Source: JBDKVA01 sp039679375 (GTDB lineage: Bacteria > Bacillota > Clostridia > Acetivibrionales > DTU013). Taken from it: DNA of 22,392 nt. This document shows positions 1-6,392 of the stretch, in pieces. Made by a program: the position numbers and the translations under genes. Below the pieces are notes generated by a model. The model did no database searches. It saw nothing but the letters and a program-made list of their open reading frames with translations, and had not been told where the DNA came from. The stretch's first letter is position 1; the number at the start of each line of letters is the position of its first letter. The stretch spans positions 1 through 22,392 of the forward strand of contig JBDKVA010000129.1 in assembly GCA_039679375.1 (NCBI GenBank). The letters run 5' to 3'.

Positions 1-1134
1 ATCAACGCCTTTATCTATGAGGCGCTGGCGGCAACGCTGGACGATTCCCTTACCGCCGACGATCTGGCGGCGCTGACGCTGAAAACCGGCGAATATGGCG
101 TCAAAGTCATGGCGCTTCTGGATGAGGCCAACACATCAAGGTTCGGCAATCCTGAAATTACCAAAGTCAATATAGGCGTCAGAAAAAATCCTGCGATTCT
201 GATTTCCGGCCACGACCTGACTGATCTGGAACAGCTTTTGGAGCAGACCAAAGGCACCGGCGTGGATGTATATACCCACAGCGAGATGCTGCCCGCCCAT
301 TATTATCCTGCTTTCAAGAAATATGATAATTTCGCGGGCAACTACGGCAACGCATGGTGGAAGCAGCTTGACGAATTTGTATCCTTCCATGGTCCCATCT
401 TGTTTACCACTAACTGTATCGTCCCGCCCAGAAGCGAGGAGGTCCGGGGCAGAATCTTTACCACGGGTTCCACCGGCTATCCCGGCTGCAAGCATATTGA
501 AGCCGAAGAGAACGGCAAAAAGGATTTTTCCGAAATCATCGCGCTTGCAAAGACTCTTCCCGCGCCCGATGAAATCGAGACCGGCAGCATTGTCGGCGGC
601 TTTGCCCATAATCAGGTAATGGCTCTGGCGGACAAGGTCGTGGATGCCGTCAAATCTGGTGCGATCAAGAAGTTTCTCGTTATGGCCGGCTGCGACGGAC
701 GCATGAAGTCCAGAGAATACTACACCGAGTTCGCTGAAAAGTTGCCGAAGGACACGGTGATTCTCACGGCGGGCTGCGCGAAGTATCGCTATAATAAACT
801 GAAGCTGGGCGACATTGGTGGAATTCCGAGAGTTTTGGACGCCGGGCAGTGCAACGATTCCTATTCTCTGGCAGTCATCGCCCTGAAGCTTAAGGAAGTG
901 TTCGACCTCGACGATATCAACAAGCTGCCGATTGCCTTCAATATTGCCTGGTACGAACAGAAGGCTGTTATTGTGCTCCTGGCACTGCTGTATCTGGGCG
1001 TGAAGAACATTCACCTCGGTCCCACGCTCCCGGGCTTCCTGTCGCCCAATGTTGCCAAGGTGCTGGTTGAGAAATTCGGAATTGCAGGTGTCGGAACAGT
1101 TGACGATGATATCAAACTGTTTATGAATGCCTAA
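1..1134 (+). CDS. hcp: Hybrid cluster protein (hydroxylamine reductase), 5'-truncated by window edge
   Basis: The frame is open from base 1 and no start is visible, so this is the C-terminal ~377 residues of a roughly 520-550 residue cytoplasmic iron-sulfur protein. Family knowledge: Hcp reduces hydroxylamine or nitric oxide and protects anaerobes from nitrosative stress. The ligands of the hybrid 4Fe-2S-2O cluster are recognisable in order: His in SGHDL, Glu in THSEMLP, Cys in TTNCIVPP, the persulfide Cys in GYPGCKH, Cys in TAGCAKYRYNK, Cys in DAGQCNDS, and the Glu/Lys pair in IAWYEQKA. All are present, so the enzyme should be active if the missing N-terminus (with the other Fe-S cluster) is intact. 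No redox partner gene follows; the next gene starts ~370 bp away. A long open frame on the opposite strand is only a codon-bias shadow. Confidence 0.96.
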   Translation: MNAFIYEALAATLDDSLTADDLAALTLKTGEYGVKVMALLDEANTSRFGNPEITKVNIGVRKNPAILISGHDLTDLEQLLEQTKGTGVDVYTHSEMLPAHYYPAFKKYDNFAGNYGNAWWKQLDEFVSFHGPILFTTNCIVPPRSEEVRGRIFTTGSTGYPGCKHIEAEENGKKDFSEIIALAKTLPAPDEIETGSIVGGFAHNQVMALADKVVDAVKSGAIKKFLVMAGCDGRMKSREYYTEFAEKLPKDTVILTAGCAKYRYNKLKLGDIGGIPRVLDAGQCNDSYSLAVIALKLKEVFDLDDINKLPIAFNIAWYEQKAVIVLLALLYLGVKNIHLGPTLPGFLSPNVAKVLVEKFGIAGVGTVDDDIKLFMNA

Positions 1135-1200
1135 TGTAAGTTTATACATTCCCTGGATGTGAATCTCTTACTAGGCAATTGAGCCACATATCGCCCCAAA

Positions 1201-1247
1201 ATATGGTGCGTATCTTACGTGATTGTCACGTGAGCTACGCACCATAT
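1201..1247. repeat. Long near-perfect hairpin downstream of hcp
   Basis: The arms 1201-1212 and 1236-1247 are perfect 12-base complements (ATATGGTGCGTA / TACGCACCATAT). The inner arms TCTTACGTG and CACGTGAGC extend the stem to about 20 bp with one wobble and one mismatch around the loop ATTGT. No T-run follows on the plus strand, so it is not a standard intrinsic terminator. It may stabilise the 3' end of the hcp mRNA, act as an operator, or be a palindromic repeat unit. It lies in a 367-bp stretch (1135-1501) that shows no gene. Confidence 0.7.
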
Positions 1248-1256
1248 TAAAGTATG

Positions 1257-1284
1257 TTAACAGAATTTTAACATAAGGTACAAT
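1257..1284 (+). promoter_or_regulatory. Weak candidate promoter between hcp and the thioesterase
   Basis: TTAACA at 1257-1262 and TACAAT at 1279-1284 are separated by 16 bp. A transcript from here would meet the hairpin at 1356-1380 after about 70-90 nt, so it would be either a short RNA or a leader for the thioesterase gene. Another possible -10 (TATAAT, 1430-1435) lies nearer that gene but has no good -35. AT-rich sequence makes chance matches likely. Confidence 0.3.
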
Positions 1285-1355
1285 GTTTCATAACATATTG
1301 CTGATATCATATAATTAATCTTTTCATATTACTCCTTCTAAATACCGTTGTTCGA

Positions 1356-1380
1356 GCCCCGGACCATACTCCGGGGCCTT
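1356..1380 (+). terminator. Probable intrinsic terminator
   Basis: An 8-bp perfect GC-rich stem (GCCCCGGA / TCCGGGGC) with a 6-base loop is followed by CTTTGTG. The T-tract is short, so termination may be partial. It would end transcription from hcp or from the candidate promoter at 1257-1284. Confidence 0.55.
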
Positions 1381-1501
1381 TGTGATTCATTAAGGGAATA
1401 ATTTTCTATGATTCCAAGAAAACTGGGTATATAATTCCATATAAGGCACTGATAAGGCGTAATCGATATCCGGTTTGATTAATATGAAAAGGAGCGGTTT
1501 T

Positions 1502-1978
1502 ATGGAGCTGAAATCACCGCGGGAATCAATGGTTGAAATGACGGAGCTGGTACTTCCGAATGACACAAACATGCTGGGAAATCTGCTTGGCGGAAAGCTG
1601 ATGCATCTGGTGGATGTGGCCGGTGCGATGGCTGCGCAGAGACACAGCAACAAAATCGTCGTCACGGCGGCCATAGACAGTGTGGAATTCAAGCACCCGG
1701 TAAAGGCGGGCGAAATCATAACGCTGAAGGCTAAAGTGACGTGGGTGGGCAGAACTTCCATGGAAGTAGCCGTCGATGTTTTCTCCGAGAATTATATGAC
1801 GTCCGAGCGGAAATTTACCAATAAGGCATACCTTACCTTTGTCGCGGTCGATTCGCAGGGGAAGCCCGTTGAGGTATGCGGCCTTCTGCTTGAAACAGCT
1901 GAGGAAAAGCTTGAATACGAGGCTGCAGCGAAAAGAAGGTGTGAGAGGCTTAAAAACAGGACGAATACAGGTACTTGA
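1502..1978 (+). CDS. Acyl-CoA thioesterase, hotdog fold (YkhA/BFIT-like)
   Basis: A 158-residue cytoplasmic enzyme expected to hydrolyse acyl-CoA to free acid and CoA. The single hotdog domain covers almost the whole protein: an N-terminal PNDTNMLGNLLGGKLMHLVD segment matches the helix and catalytic Asn/Asp region of this subfamily (usual bacterial pattern N-x-x-G-x-x-x-GG-x-[LM]-x-x-x-D), followed by VEFKHPVKAGEIITLKAKV and the FVAVDSQGKP strand. Length fits the single-domain family. The ATG at 1502 is chosen because AAAAGGAG lies 7 bases upstream; an in-frame TTG at 1475 has no ribosome binding site. Its stop overlaps the TTGACG just upstream of the LexA-like site of the following operon. 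The natural acyl substrate cannot be told from sequence. Confidence 0.9.
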   Translation: MELKSPRESMVEMTELVLPNDTNMLGNLLGGKLMHLVDVAGAMAAQRHSNKIVVTAAIDSVEFKHPVKAGEIITLKAKVTWVGRTSMEVAVDVFSENYMTSERKFTNKAYLTFVAVDSQGKPVEVCGLLLETAEEKLEYEAAAKRRCERLKNRTNTGT

Positions 1979-1987
1979 CGTGTAAAT

Positions 1988-2001
1988 AGAACATATGTTT
2001 G
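1988..2001 (+). promoter_or_regulatory. LexA-like (SOS) box upstream of the radical SAM/DUF4130 operon
   Basis: AGAACATATGTTTG matches the Gram-positive LexA consensus palindrome CGAACATATGTTCG at 12 of 14 positions, including the full GAACATATGTT core. The same core forms the perfect box in front of the polymerase gene at 12073-12086 in this window. It overlaps the -35 element of the promoter at 1999-2027, a place where a repressor would block RNA polymerase. SOS control is an inference. Confidence 0.6.
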
Positions 2002-2027
2002 ATAATTTCCGAAAAATGTGATACAAT
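1999..2027 (+). promoter_or_regulatory. Promoter of the radical SAM/DUF4130 operon
   Basis: TTGATA (1999-2004), a 17-bp spacer, then TACAAT (2022-2027) preceded by TGTGA. Transcription would begin near 2034, about 40 nt before the ATG at 2076. The -35 overlaps the LexA-like box. Confidence 0.7.
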
Positions 2028-2075
2028 ATGAAAAGACGAATACTTTTTAGATTTATCATGTTTTGAGGTGTTTCG

Positions 2076-3425
2076 ATGGAGCTGATGGATAAGCTTAAGA
2101 TATTGGCTGACAGCGCGAAATATGACGTATCGTGTGTTTCCAGCGGCAGTTCAAGGAAAAATACGCCGGGAGGCATAGGAAGCAGCTTTAACGCAGGGAT
2201 CTGCCATACCTTCACGGCTGACGGAAGGTGTGTGTCGCTGCTTAAAATTCTGCTTTCAAATCACTGCATCTATGACTGCGCATATTGTGTCAACCGTTCG
2301 TCGAATGACGTCCCCAGGGCGGCGTTCACCCCTGAGGAGATTGCAGTTCTGACGATCAATTTTTATAGAAGGAATTATATTGAGGGACTGTTTTTAAGCT
2401 CCGCAGTCGTCAAATCACCGGATCATACCATGGAGCTGATCATCCGTGCCGTGCAGCTGCTCAGGGAACAATACCATTTTAACGGATATATCCACATAAA
2501 AGCCATACCGGGTGCTTCCGCTGCGCTGATTGAGAAGGCCGGCGGGTATGTCGACAGGATGAGCGTCAATATTGAGCTGCCTACAAGTGACGGCCTGAAG
2601 CTGCTGGCGCCGCAGAAGAATAAGGAAGCGATACTTGGACCGATGGGATTCATCAACAGCAGGATCAATGAGACAAGGGAAGATATACTGCATTTTAAAA
2701 GCACACCGCAGTTTGTACCTGCCGGTCAAAGCACTCAGCTGATCGTGGGCGCTACGCCGGATCATGACCTGGGGATTCTCAAGCTGTCGGACGGCCTTTA
2801 CAAGCGATATGGCATGAGAAGAGTATTTTATTCCGCTTATGTGCCGGTGTCGAACCATCCGGCGCTGCCACAGGCAGTTAAGCCGCCGCTGCTCAGGGAA
2901 CACCGCATTTACCAGGCTGACTGGCTCCTCAGGTTCTATGGCTTCAGAGCGGACGAGCTGCTGGACGAATCACACAGGGATTTTGATACGGAACTGGATC
3001 CGAAGTGCGACTGGGCGCTGCGACACCTGGAAAGGTTCCCGCTGGAGGTGAACAGGGCGGATTATTATATGCTGCTGCGCGTACCCGGCATCGGCGTCCG
3101 TTCAGCGCAAAGGATCATAAAGGCCAGGTGCGTACAGAAGCTGGATTTTGCAGACATCAAAAAGCTGGGGGTCGTACTGAAACGCGCCAGATACTTCATT
3201 ACCTGCAAGGGCAAATATATTGACAGACTTGATGCGACGAAGGCTTTTATCAGGACGAATTTGCTGGTGGGAAGAGAAAGAGTGCCTGCTTATGATGCAG
3301 GCTTTACACAGCTTAGCTTCCTGCCGCCTGTACCGAATCCGATGCAGCGGCTTGAAGCCGAATGGAAGACTGCAGCACTTCCTTTGCCGGAGGATACGCT
3401 GGCAAGCATAACGGGTGAATTGTAA
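2076..3425 (+). CDS. Putative DNA modification/repair radical SAM protein (TIGR03916-type)
   Basis: A 449-residue radical SAM enzyme. The cluster motif is CIYDCAYC, with Cys64, Cys68 and Cys71 (CX3CX2C) binding the 4Fe-4S cluster that cleaves S-adenosylmethionine. A C-terminal helix-hairpin-helix (VPGIGVRSAQRIIKAR, about residues 336-351) is a DNA-binding fold, which with family knowledge (families named for linkage to uracil-DNA glycosylase) points to DNA metabolism. The exact reaction is unknown. The ATG at 2076 has GAGGTG five bases upstream; ATG 2085 is an alternative. It overlaps the next gene by one base (TAATG), so the two are translationally coupled and probably form a complex or pathway. 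The LexA-like box at 1988-2001 suggests induction by DNA damage. Confidence 0.92.
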   Translation: MELMDKLKILADSAKYDVSCVSSGSSRKNTPGGIGSSFNAGICHTFTADGRCVSLLKILLSNHCIYDCAYCVNRSSNDVPRAAFTPEEIAVLTINFYRRNYIEGLFLSSAVVKSPDHTMELIIRAVQLLREQYHFNGYIHIKAIPGASAALIEKAGGYVDRMSVNIELPTSDGLKLLAPQKNKEAILGPMGFINSRINETREDILHFKSTPQFVPAGQSTQLIVGATPDHDLGILKLSDGLYKRYGMRRVFYSAYVPVSNHPALPQAVKPPLLREHRIYQADWLLRFYGFRADELLDESHRDFDTELDPKCDWALRHLERFPLEVNRADYYMLLRVPGIGVRSAQRIIKARCVQKLDFADIKKLGVVLKRARYFITCKGKYIDRLDATKAFIRTNLLVGRERVPAYDAGFTQLSFLPPVPNPMQRLEAEWKTAALPLPEDTLASITGEL

Positions 3426-4162
3426 TGATAACATACATGTATGACGGCAGTTTCGAAGGTCTCCTGACCGCTGTTTTTGAGGCGTACAGCCGCAAGGCGG
3501 AGCCAGCTTTTATCATACCGGAGCAAGGTCTCCAGCAGAACCTGCTGATGGAATATGTACCGATCATAACGGACACTGCCAAGTCGGACAGGGTCTATAC
3601 ATCCATCTGGCGGAACATTTCCGAAGAAGCTTTGAAAAATGTTTACCACACCTACCTCTCAAACGATCCGGATGCCGGTACGCTCATATACCGTTACCTG
3701 AAGCTGGGCTGGAAAATGGGGAGCAGGGTTGACCTGCATCTGGCTGACGACACAGTTTTCAAAGTGCTGGACATCAACCGGAGACTTGAGTTCGAAGTAC
3801 ACAGGCTGATGGGCTTTGTCCGCTTCAGGCAGGTAGAAGGAGGCATCTATTATGCCGCATTAAGCCCTGACAATAATGTAGTTGAGCTGCTTGCGCCGCA
3901 CTTTGCCGAGCGCCTGTCCGACCAGAACTGGATCATACATGATGTAAAAAGGGAGCTAGCTGCATTGTACAATAAAAAAACATGGATTATGTCGGAGTTT
4001 TCGGTCGCCGATCTACCATCCGATACGGAGGAAGAGGCACAGTATGTGAAGCTCTGGAAGGAATTTTTCAACACCCTTGCGATACCAAGCCGCAGAAACC
4101 CGAAGCTGCAGAGACAGCTGCTGCCACGCCGCTACTGGGAACACCTGACGGAGAAATGGTGA
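3425..4162 (+). CDS. DUF4130 / TIGR03915 DNA-metabolism partner protein
   Basis: A 245-residue protein whose start overlaps the stop of the radical SAM gene by one base. It opens with MITYMYDGSFEGLLTAVFEAY, typical of this family, and ends with the conserved RRNPKLQRQLLPRRYWEHL tail. Family knowledge: these proteins occur almost always beside the TIGR03916 radical SAM protein, and in some bacteria the same chain carries a C-terminal uracil-DNA glycosylase. Here the protein ends after the DUF4130 region, so no glycosylase domain is attached, and none is encoded nearby. No catalytic residues can be assigned. No terminator is clear after the stop; the inverted-repeat element at 4207-4337 follows. 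Confidence 0.92.
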   Translation: MITYMYDGSFEGLLTAVFEAYSRKAEPAFIIPEQGLQQNLLMEYVPIITDTAKSDRVYTSIWRNISEEALKNVYHTYLSNDPDAGTLIYRYLKLGWKMGSRVDLHLADDTVFKVLDINRRLEFEVHRLMGFVRFRQVEGGIYYAALSPDNNVVELLAPHFAERLSDQNWIIHDVKRELAALYNKKTWIMSEFSVADLPSDTEEEAQYVKLWKEFFNTLAIPSRRNPKLQRQLLPRRYWEHLTEKW

Positions 4163-4206
4163 TTTGGCGCAGCCTGCCGGGCCATGTCGGTCATACAAAG
4201 TTCGCT

Positions 4207-4337
4207 GGTACGAGCTATTTGCGATGTCCCTCTTTTTAAGCTCCGCAGTACAATATATTGATAGTTTGGCAGGGAGCAGGTCCTATATATTGTACTGCTA
4301 ATGTAAACTCAGGTCACATCGCAAATAGCTTTGGTAC
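4207..4337. repeat. 131-bp imperfect inverted-repeat element (MITE-like or structured RNA)
   Basis: Nested perfect arms: outer 15 bp at 4213-4227 with 4316-4330 (AGCTATTTGCGATGT and its complement), inner 14 bp at 4245-4258 with 4285-4298 (GCAGTACAATATAT and its complement). They are separated by two unpaired 17-base stretches of equal length, with a 26-base loop in the centre. Short GTAC ends (4208-4211, 4334-4337) add a possible outermost pair. No ORF lies within it. It could be a non-autonomous mobile element or a long stem-loop at the end of the repair operon. No clear target-site duplication is seen. Confidence 0.65.
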
Positions 4338-4346
4338 AAAAATTAC

Positions 4347-4375
4347 TGTCCGGCAATAACTTTTTATGATATAAT
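4347..4375 (+). promoter_or_regulatory. Candidate promoter of the 14-residue-repeat protein
   Basis: A consensus TATAAT at 4370-4375 stands 17 bp after a poor -35 (TGTCCG, 4347-4352). It directly follows the inverted-repeat element and lies about 40 bases before the TTG start at 4416. Confidence 0.45.
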
Positions 4376-4415
4376 AGTCAAAGCAATAAATTTGCATTGA
4401 AAGAGTGATGGGGGT

Positions 4416-4640
4416 TTGTATTCTCTAAAAGAAAAATTTTACGACGGAAAAGGGTATTTGCGAAACCCTGGCGAAAGCTATTTTGATGGCGAGGGAATCA
4501 TCCGTGATCCGTTGGAAGAATATTTCGATTATCAGGGGATATTTAGGCAACCTGATGAAGAATTCTATGACAGCCAGGGCTTTTTAAGAAAGCCCGATGA
4601 ATCTTTTTATGATGGTCTCGGATATCTGTGCGAAAGATAA
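4416..4640 (+). CDS. Small protein of tandem 14-residue aromatic/acidic repeats
   Basis: A 74-residue protein of no family I recognise. After a short MYSLKEK lead it is built from four full 14-residue units and a partial fifth: [FY]-[FY]-D-x-x-G-x-[ILF]-R-x-P-x-E-x, beginning FYDGKGYLRNPGES, then YFDGEGIIRDPLEE, YFDYQGIFRQPDEE, FYDSQGFLRKPDES and FYDGLGYLCER. The DNA units are 42 bp and have diverged at silent sites, which argues for selection on the protein. No signal peptide or membrane segment is present. The alternating aromatic, Gly and charged pattern recalls MORN or WG beta-hairpin repeats but does not match them. The TTG start has a poor ribosome binding site (AAGAGTGATGGGGG), so the start is uncertain. 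Confidence 0.75.
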   Translation: MYSLKEKFYDGKGYLRNPGESYFDGEGIIRDPLEEYFDYQGIFRQPDEEFYDSQGFLRKPDESFYDGLGYLCER

Positions 4641-4658
4641 AAATTCCAAAGCTGGGCC

Positions 4659-4682
4659 CGGATGAAGTTGCAACTCCATCCG
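4659..4682. terminator. Weak hairpin between convergent genes
   Basis: CGGATG and CATCCG flank the self-complementary AGTTGCAACT. No T-run follows on either strand, so the role as terminator between the repeat protein and corA is uncertain. Confidence 0.3.
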
Positions 4683-4757
4683 ATACCCTGAATATATGCG
4701 GTCTTTTATTGATTCCACGGTTAGGTTCCCGGTTTTGTTCACCGTTTTGCTCTAGAG

Positions 4758-5687
4758 TTAAAACATCTTTTTCCTGGACAGTGTAAATACCGCTGCAACA
4801 CACAGAAGTACCGCTATGCCAAGAATCAGCCAGAAGGAATATGGCGCAGTCAGCGGTAAATCCACATTCATGCCGAAAAAGCTTGAGACCATTGTTGGAA
4901 TTGCCATGACAATAGTGATGGAAGTTAAAAACTTCATTACGATATTGAGATTATTTGAAATAACCGAAGCAAATGCATCCATCGTACCTGTAAGGATATT
5001 ACTGTAAATAGTCGCCATCTCGATTGCCTGCTTGTTTTCTATGATGACATCCTCCAGCAATTCCGTATCTTCCGGATAATATTTGATATGCTCATATTTC
5101 GTCAGCTTTTCGAGGACAACTTCATTTGCTTTGAGAGCTGTAGAAAAATAAACAAGGCTTTTCTGGAGCTTCAGCATCTGAATCAGTTCCTTGTTCTTCA
5201 TTGATTTGTGCAGATCCTGCTCGATCCTGTTGCTTGTTTTGTCTATGTGCTTCAGGTACTGCAAGTACCGGGTAGCGTTCTTGAAAAGCATTTGAAGGAC
5301 AAATCTAGTTTTATATTGCGTAAAAAACGTTTTTACCTTTTTATTGATGAAATCTCCGAGCAGCGTTTCCTCCTTCAGACAGACGGTGATGATGGCATGC
5401 TTTAAGATTATGATACCAAGCGGAATCGTCGTATAAACACTCATTTTGCCATCCTGATCGGCAATCGGAATATCGACGATAATAAGCGTCTGACCGTTAT
5501 CACTTTCTATTCTGGCTCTTTCCTCTTCATCCAATGCGGCTTTCAGATAATCGCTTTCAGCACCCAGCATCTCTATGACTTTGTTGATTTCTTCCTCATT
5601 CGGGTTTGCCAGGTTGACCCATACGCCTTCTTCAAAATTATCCGTACGGACTATTTCATTATTAACTGTTTTGAAAATTTCAATCAT
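4758..5687 (-). CDS. corA: CorA-family magnesium/divalent cation channel
   Basis: A 309-residue membrane protein expected to import Mg2+ (or Co2+/Ni2+) as a pentamer. The family signature GMN lies at residues 272-274, at the end of the first transmembrane helix (about 250-271), followed by an extracellular loop with acidic and proline residues and a second helix (about 285-305) ending in the basic SRKKMF tail. The N-terminal ~240 residues form the cytoplasmic domain with long acidic helices (AALDEEERARIES). The ATG at 5687 has GAGGGTGG upstream. That ribosome binding site is complementary to a sequence at 5719-5725, and a 30-codon ORF precedes it on the same transcript, which suggests translational control. 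CorA and the related zinc transporter ZntB share folds; the GMN context favours CorA. Confidence 0.94.
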   Translation of the reverse strand: MIEIFKTVNNEIVRTDNFEEGVWVNLANPNEEEINKVIEMLGAESDYLKAALDEEERARIESDNGQTLIIVDIPIADQDGKMSVYTTIPLGIIILKHAIITVCLKEETLLGDFINKKVKTFFTQYKTRFVLQMLFKNATRYLQYLKHIDKTSNRIEQDLHKSMKNKELIQMLKLQKSLVYFSTALKANEVVLEKLTKYEHIKYYPEDTELLEDVIIENKQAIEMATIYSNILTGTMDAFASVISNNLNIVMKFLTSITIVMAIPTMVSSFFGMNVDLPLTAPYSFWLILGIAVLLCVAAVFTLSRKKMF

Positions 5688-5693
5688 CGTACC

Positions 5694-5725
5694 ACCCTCA
5701 TTTCTATCATATTTTAATTGAGGGT
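5694..5725 (-). promoter_or_regulatory. Hairpin that can sequester the corA ribosome binding site
   Basis: On the minus strand ACCCTCA (5725-5719) is the perfect complement of TGAGGGT (5700-5694), which contains the corA Shine-Dalgarno. The loop is 18 bases and AT-rich. The anti-Shine-Dalgarno arm begins 12 nt after the stop of the short upstream ORF, so a ribosome at the end of that ORF could interfere with the hairpin. Function is inferred. Confidence 0.55.
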
Positions 5726-5737
5726 TTATCTGTCATG

Positions 5738-5830
5738 CTACAGCACCAATAAAGGGAACGGCATTGCAAATAAGCCCATTAAAAAACAGGAATTTAAATG
5801 ACTGCTACTACCACCTGGATCGCTATCCAT
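5738..5830 (-). CDS. 30-residue upstream ORF in the corA leader
   Basis: The ORF starts with MDSDPGGSSSHLNS and continues into a hydrophobic stretch (CFLMGLFAMPFPLLVL) to a TAG stop. It has the best ribosome binding site in this area, GGAGGTG five bases before ATG, and a near-consensus promoter only ~25 nt upstream, so it should be well translated. It ends 50 nt before corA on the same strand. It may be a leader peptide controlling corA: the Asp/Asp/Pro beginning resembles the acidic-proline start of the Salmonella MgtL leader (MEPDP), whose translation senses low Mg2+. Alternatively it is a small membrane protein. I recognise no family. Confidence 0.65.
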   Translation of the reverse strand: MDSDPGGSSSHLNSCFLMGLFAMPFPLLVL

Positions 5831-5862
5831 GCCGTCACCTCCAGTTTGCAAAAAGTAATATA

Positions 5863-5891
5863 ATTATATACCTATATAAAACATATTACAA
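5863..5891 (-). promoter_or_regulatory. Promoter of the corA transcript
   Basis: Minus strand TTGTAA (5891-5886), exactly 17 bp, then a consensus TATAAT (5868-5863). Transcription would start near 5856, placing the 30-codon ORF first and corA second, with a ~170-nt leader before corA. The rest of 5831-6022 is AT-rich and holds no gene. Confidence 0.75.
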
Positions 5892-6022
5892 TGTATTCTA
5901 CGAAATTTAACGATAATTGTGCATATTTATCGACATTAGACATATATTTAATAATATGTCTCTTTTAGCTCGGTTCATTCTTGTTATGTCTCTTTATCTA
6001 TGGATTTTGATGCGACATAATC

Positions 6023-6048
6023 AAAAACCCCTTCAAAAAATGAAGGGG
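6023..6048 (-). terminator. Intrinsic terminator of the acidic-protein gene
   Basis: An 8-bp stem (CCCCTTCA / TGAAGGGG, 6028-6035 and 6041-6048) with a 5-base loop is followed on the minus strand by TTTTT. It lies about 30 bp after the stop codon at 6079. Confidence 0.85.
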
Positions 6049-6078
6049 CAAAAGATATGTGAAAATGCAGTATGAAAT

Positions 6079-6273
6079 TTAATCTTCTTCGAAATCCGTA
6101 TCTTCCATAAGCATGGTATAAAGCTTTTCGATCTCCTCATACTCTTCAAGCTGCTGATTTTCTTCATCTTCCAAAAAGTCTTCCAGTTCGGATACATCCT
6201 TTATTTCATAACCGTAATCCGTATCCTCCAGCAGTTCGTTGATCCTGTCATAGATTTCCTGATCGTCCTTCAT
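6079..6273 (-). CDS. Very acidic small protein of unknown function
   Basis: A 64-residue soluble protein with 28 Asp/Glu against only four Lys/Arg; acidic residues occur along the whole length (for example ELEDFLEDEENQQLEEYEEIEK). It has no signal, membrane segment or metal-binding cysteines, and appears largely helical. I recognise no family. The ATG at 6273 is supported by GGGAGG seven bases upstream, and a clear terminator follows, so it is a genuine single-gene unit. Such composition fits a nucleic-acid mimic, a Ca2+/Mg2+ buffer, or a binding partner for a basic protein; none can be preferred. Confidence 0.8.
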   Translation of the reverse strand: MKDDQEIYDRINELLEDTDYGYEIKDVSELEDFLEDEENQQLEEYEEIEKLYTMLMEDTDFEED

Positions 6274-6392
6274 AATATCCTCCCATTTAAAATATAATCC
6301 GGTAAATTATTTGCAGTTTAATATTATGAGTAATACCAGTCATTTTATGCAGAATTATCGGAGAGTGTTACTTTTTTTATCACCCTTTGTTC

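Noticed and set aside
136..1149. Long open frame of 337 codons on the minus strand across hcp
   Set aside because: The plus frame carries every Hcp cluster ligand; the minus frame has no recognisable domain and no ribosome binding site, and arises from codon bias.
1341..1377. tRNA-like 3' end (GTTCGAGCCCCGGACCA)
   Set aside because: The bases flanking the putative T loop do not pair, there is no upstream cloverleaf, and the segment is better explained by the GCCCCGGA/TCCGGGGC hairpin.
5688..5856. M-box type Mg2+ riboswitch in the corA leader
   Set aside because: The leader is mostly taken up by a well-initiated short ORF and has no sign of the multi-stem M-box core; only one simple hairpin is visible.
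5938..5961. Hairpin AGACATAT/ATATGTCT as a terminator
   Set aside because: No gene on the plus strand ends before it, and on the minus strand it has no T-tract; AT-rich sequence makes such hairpins common.
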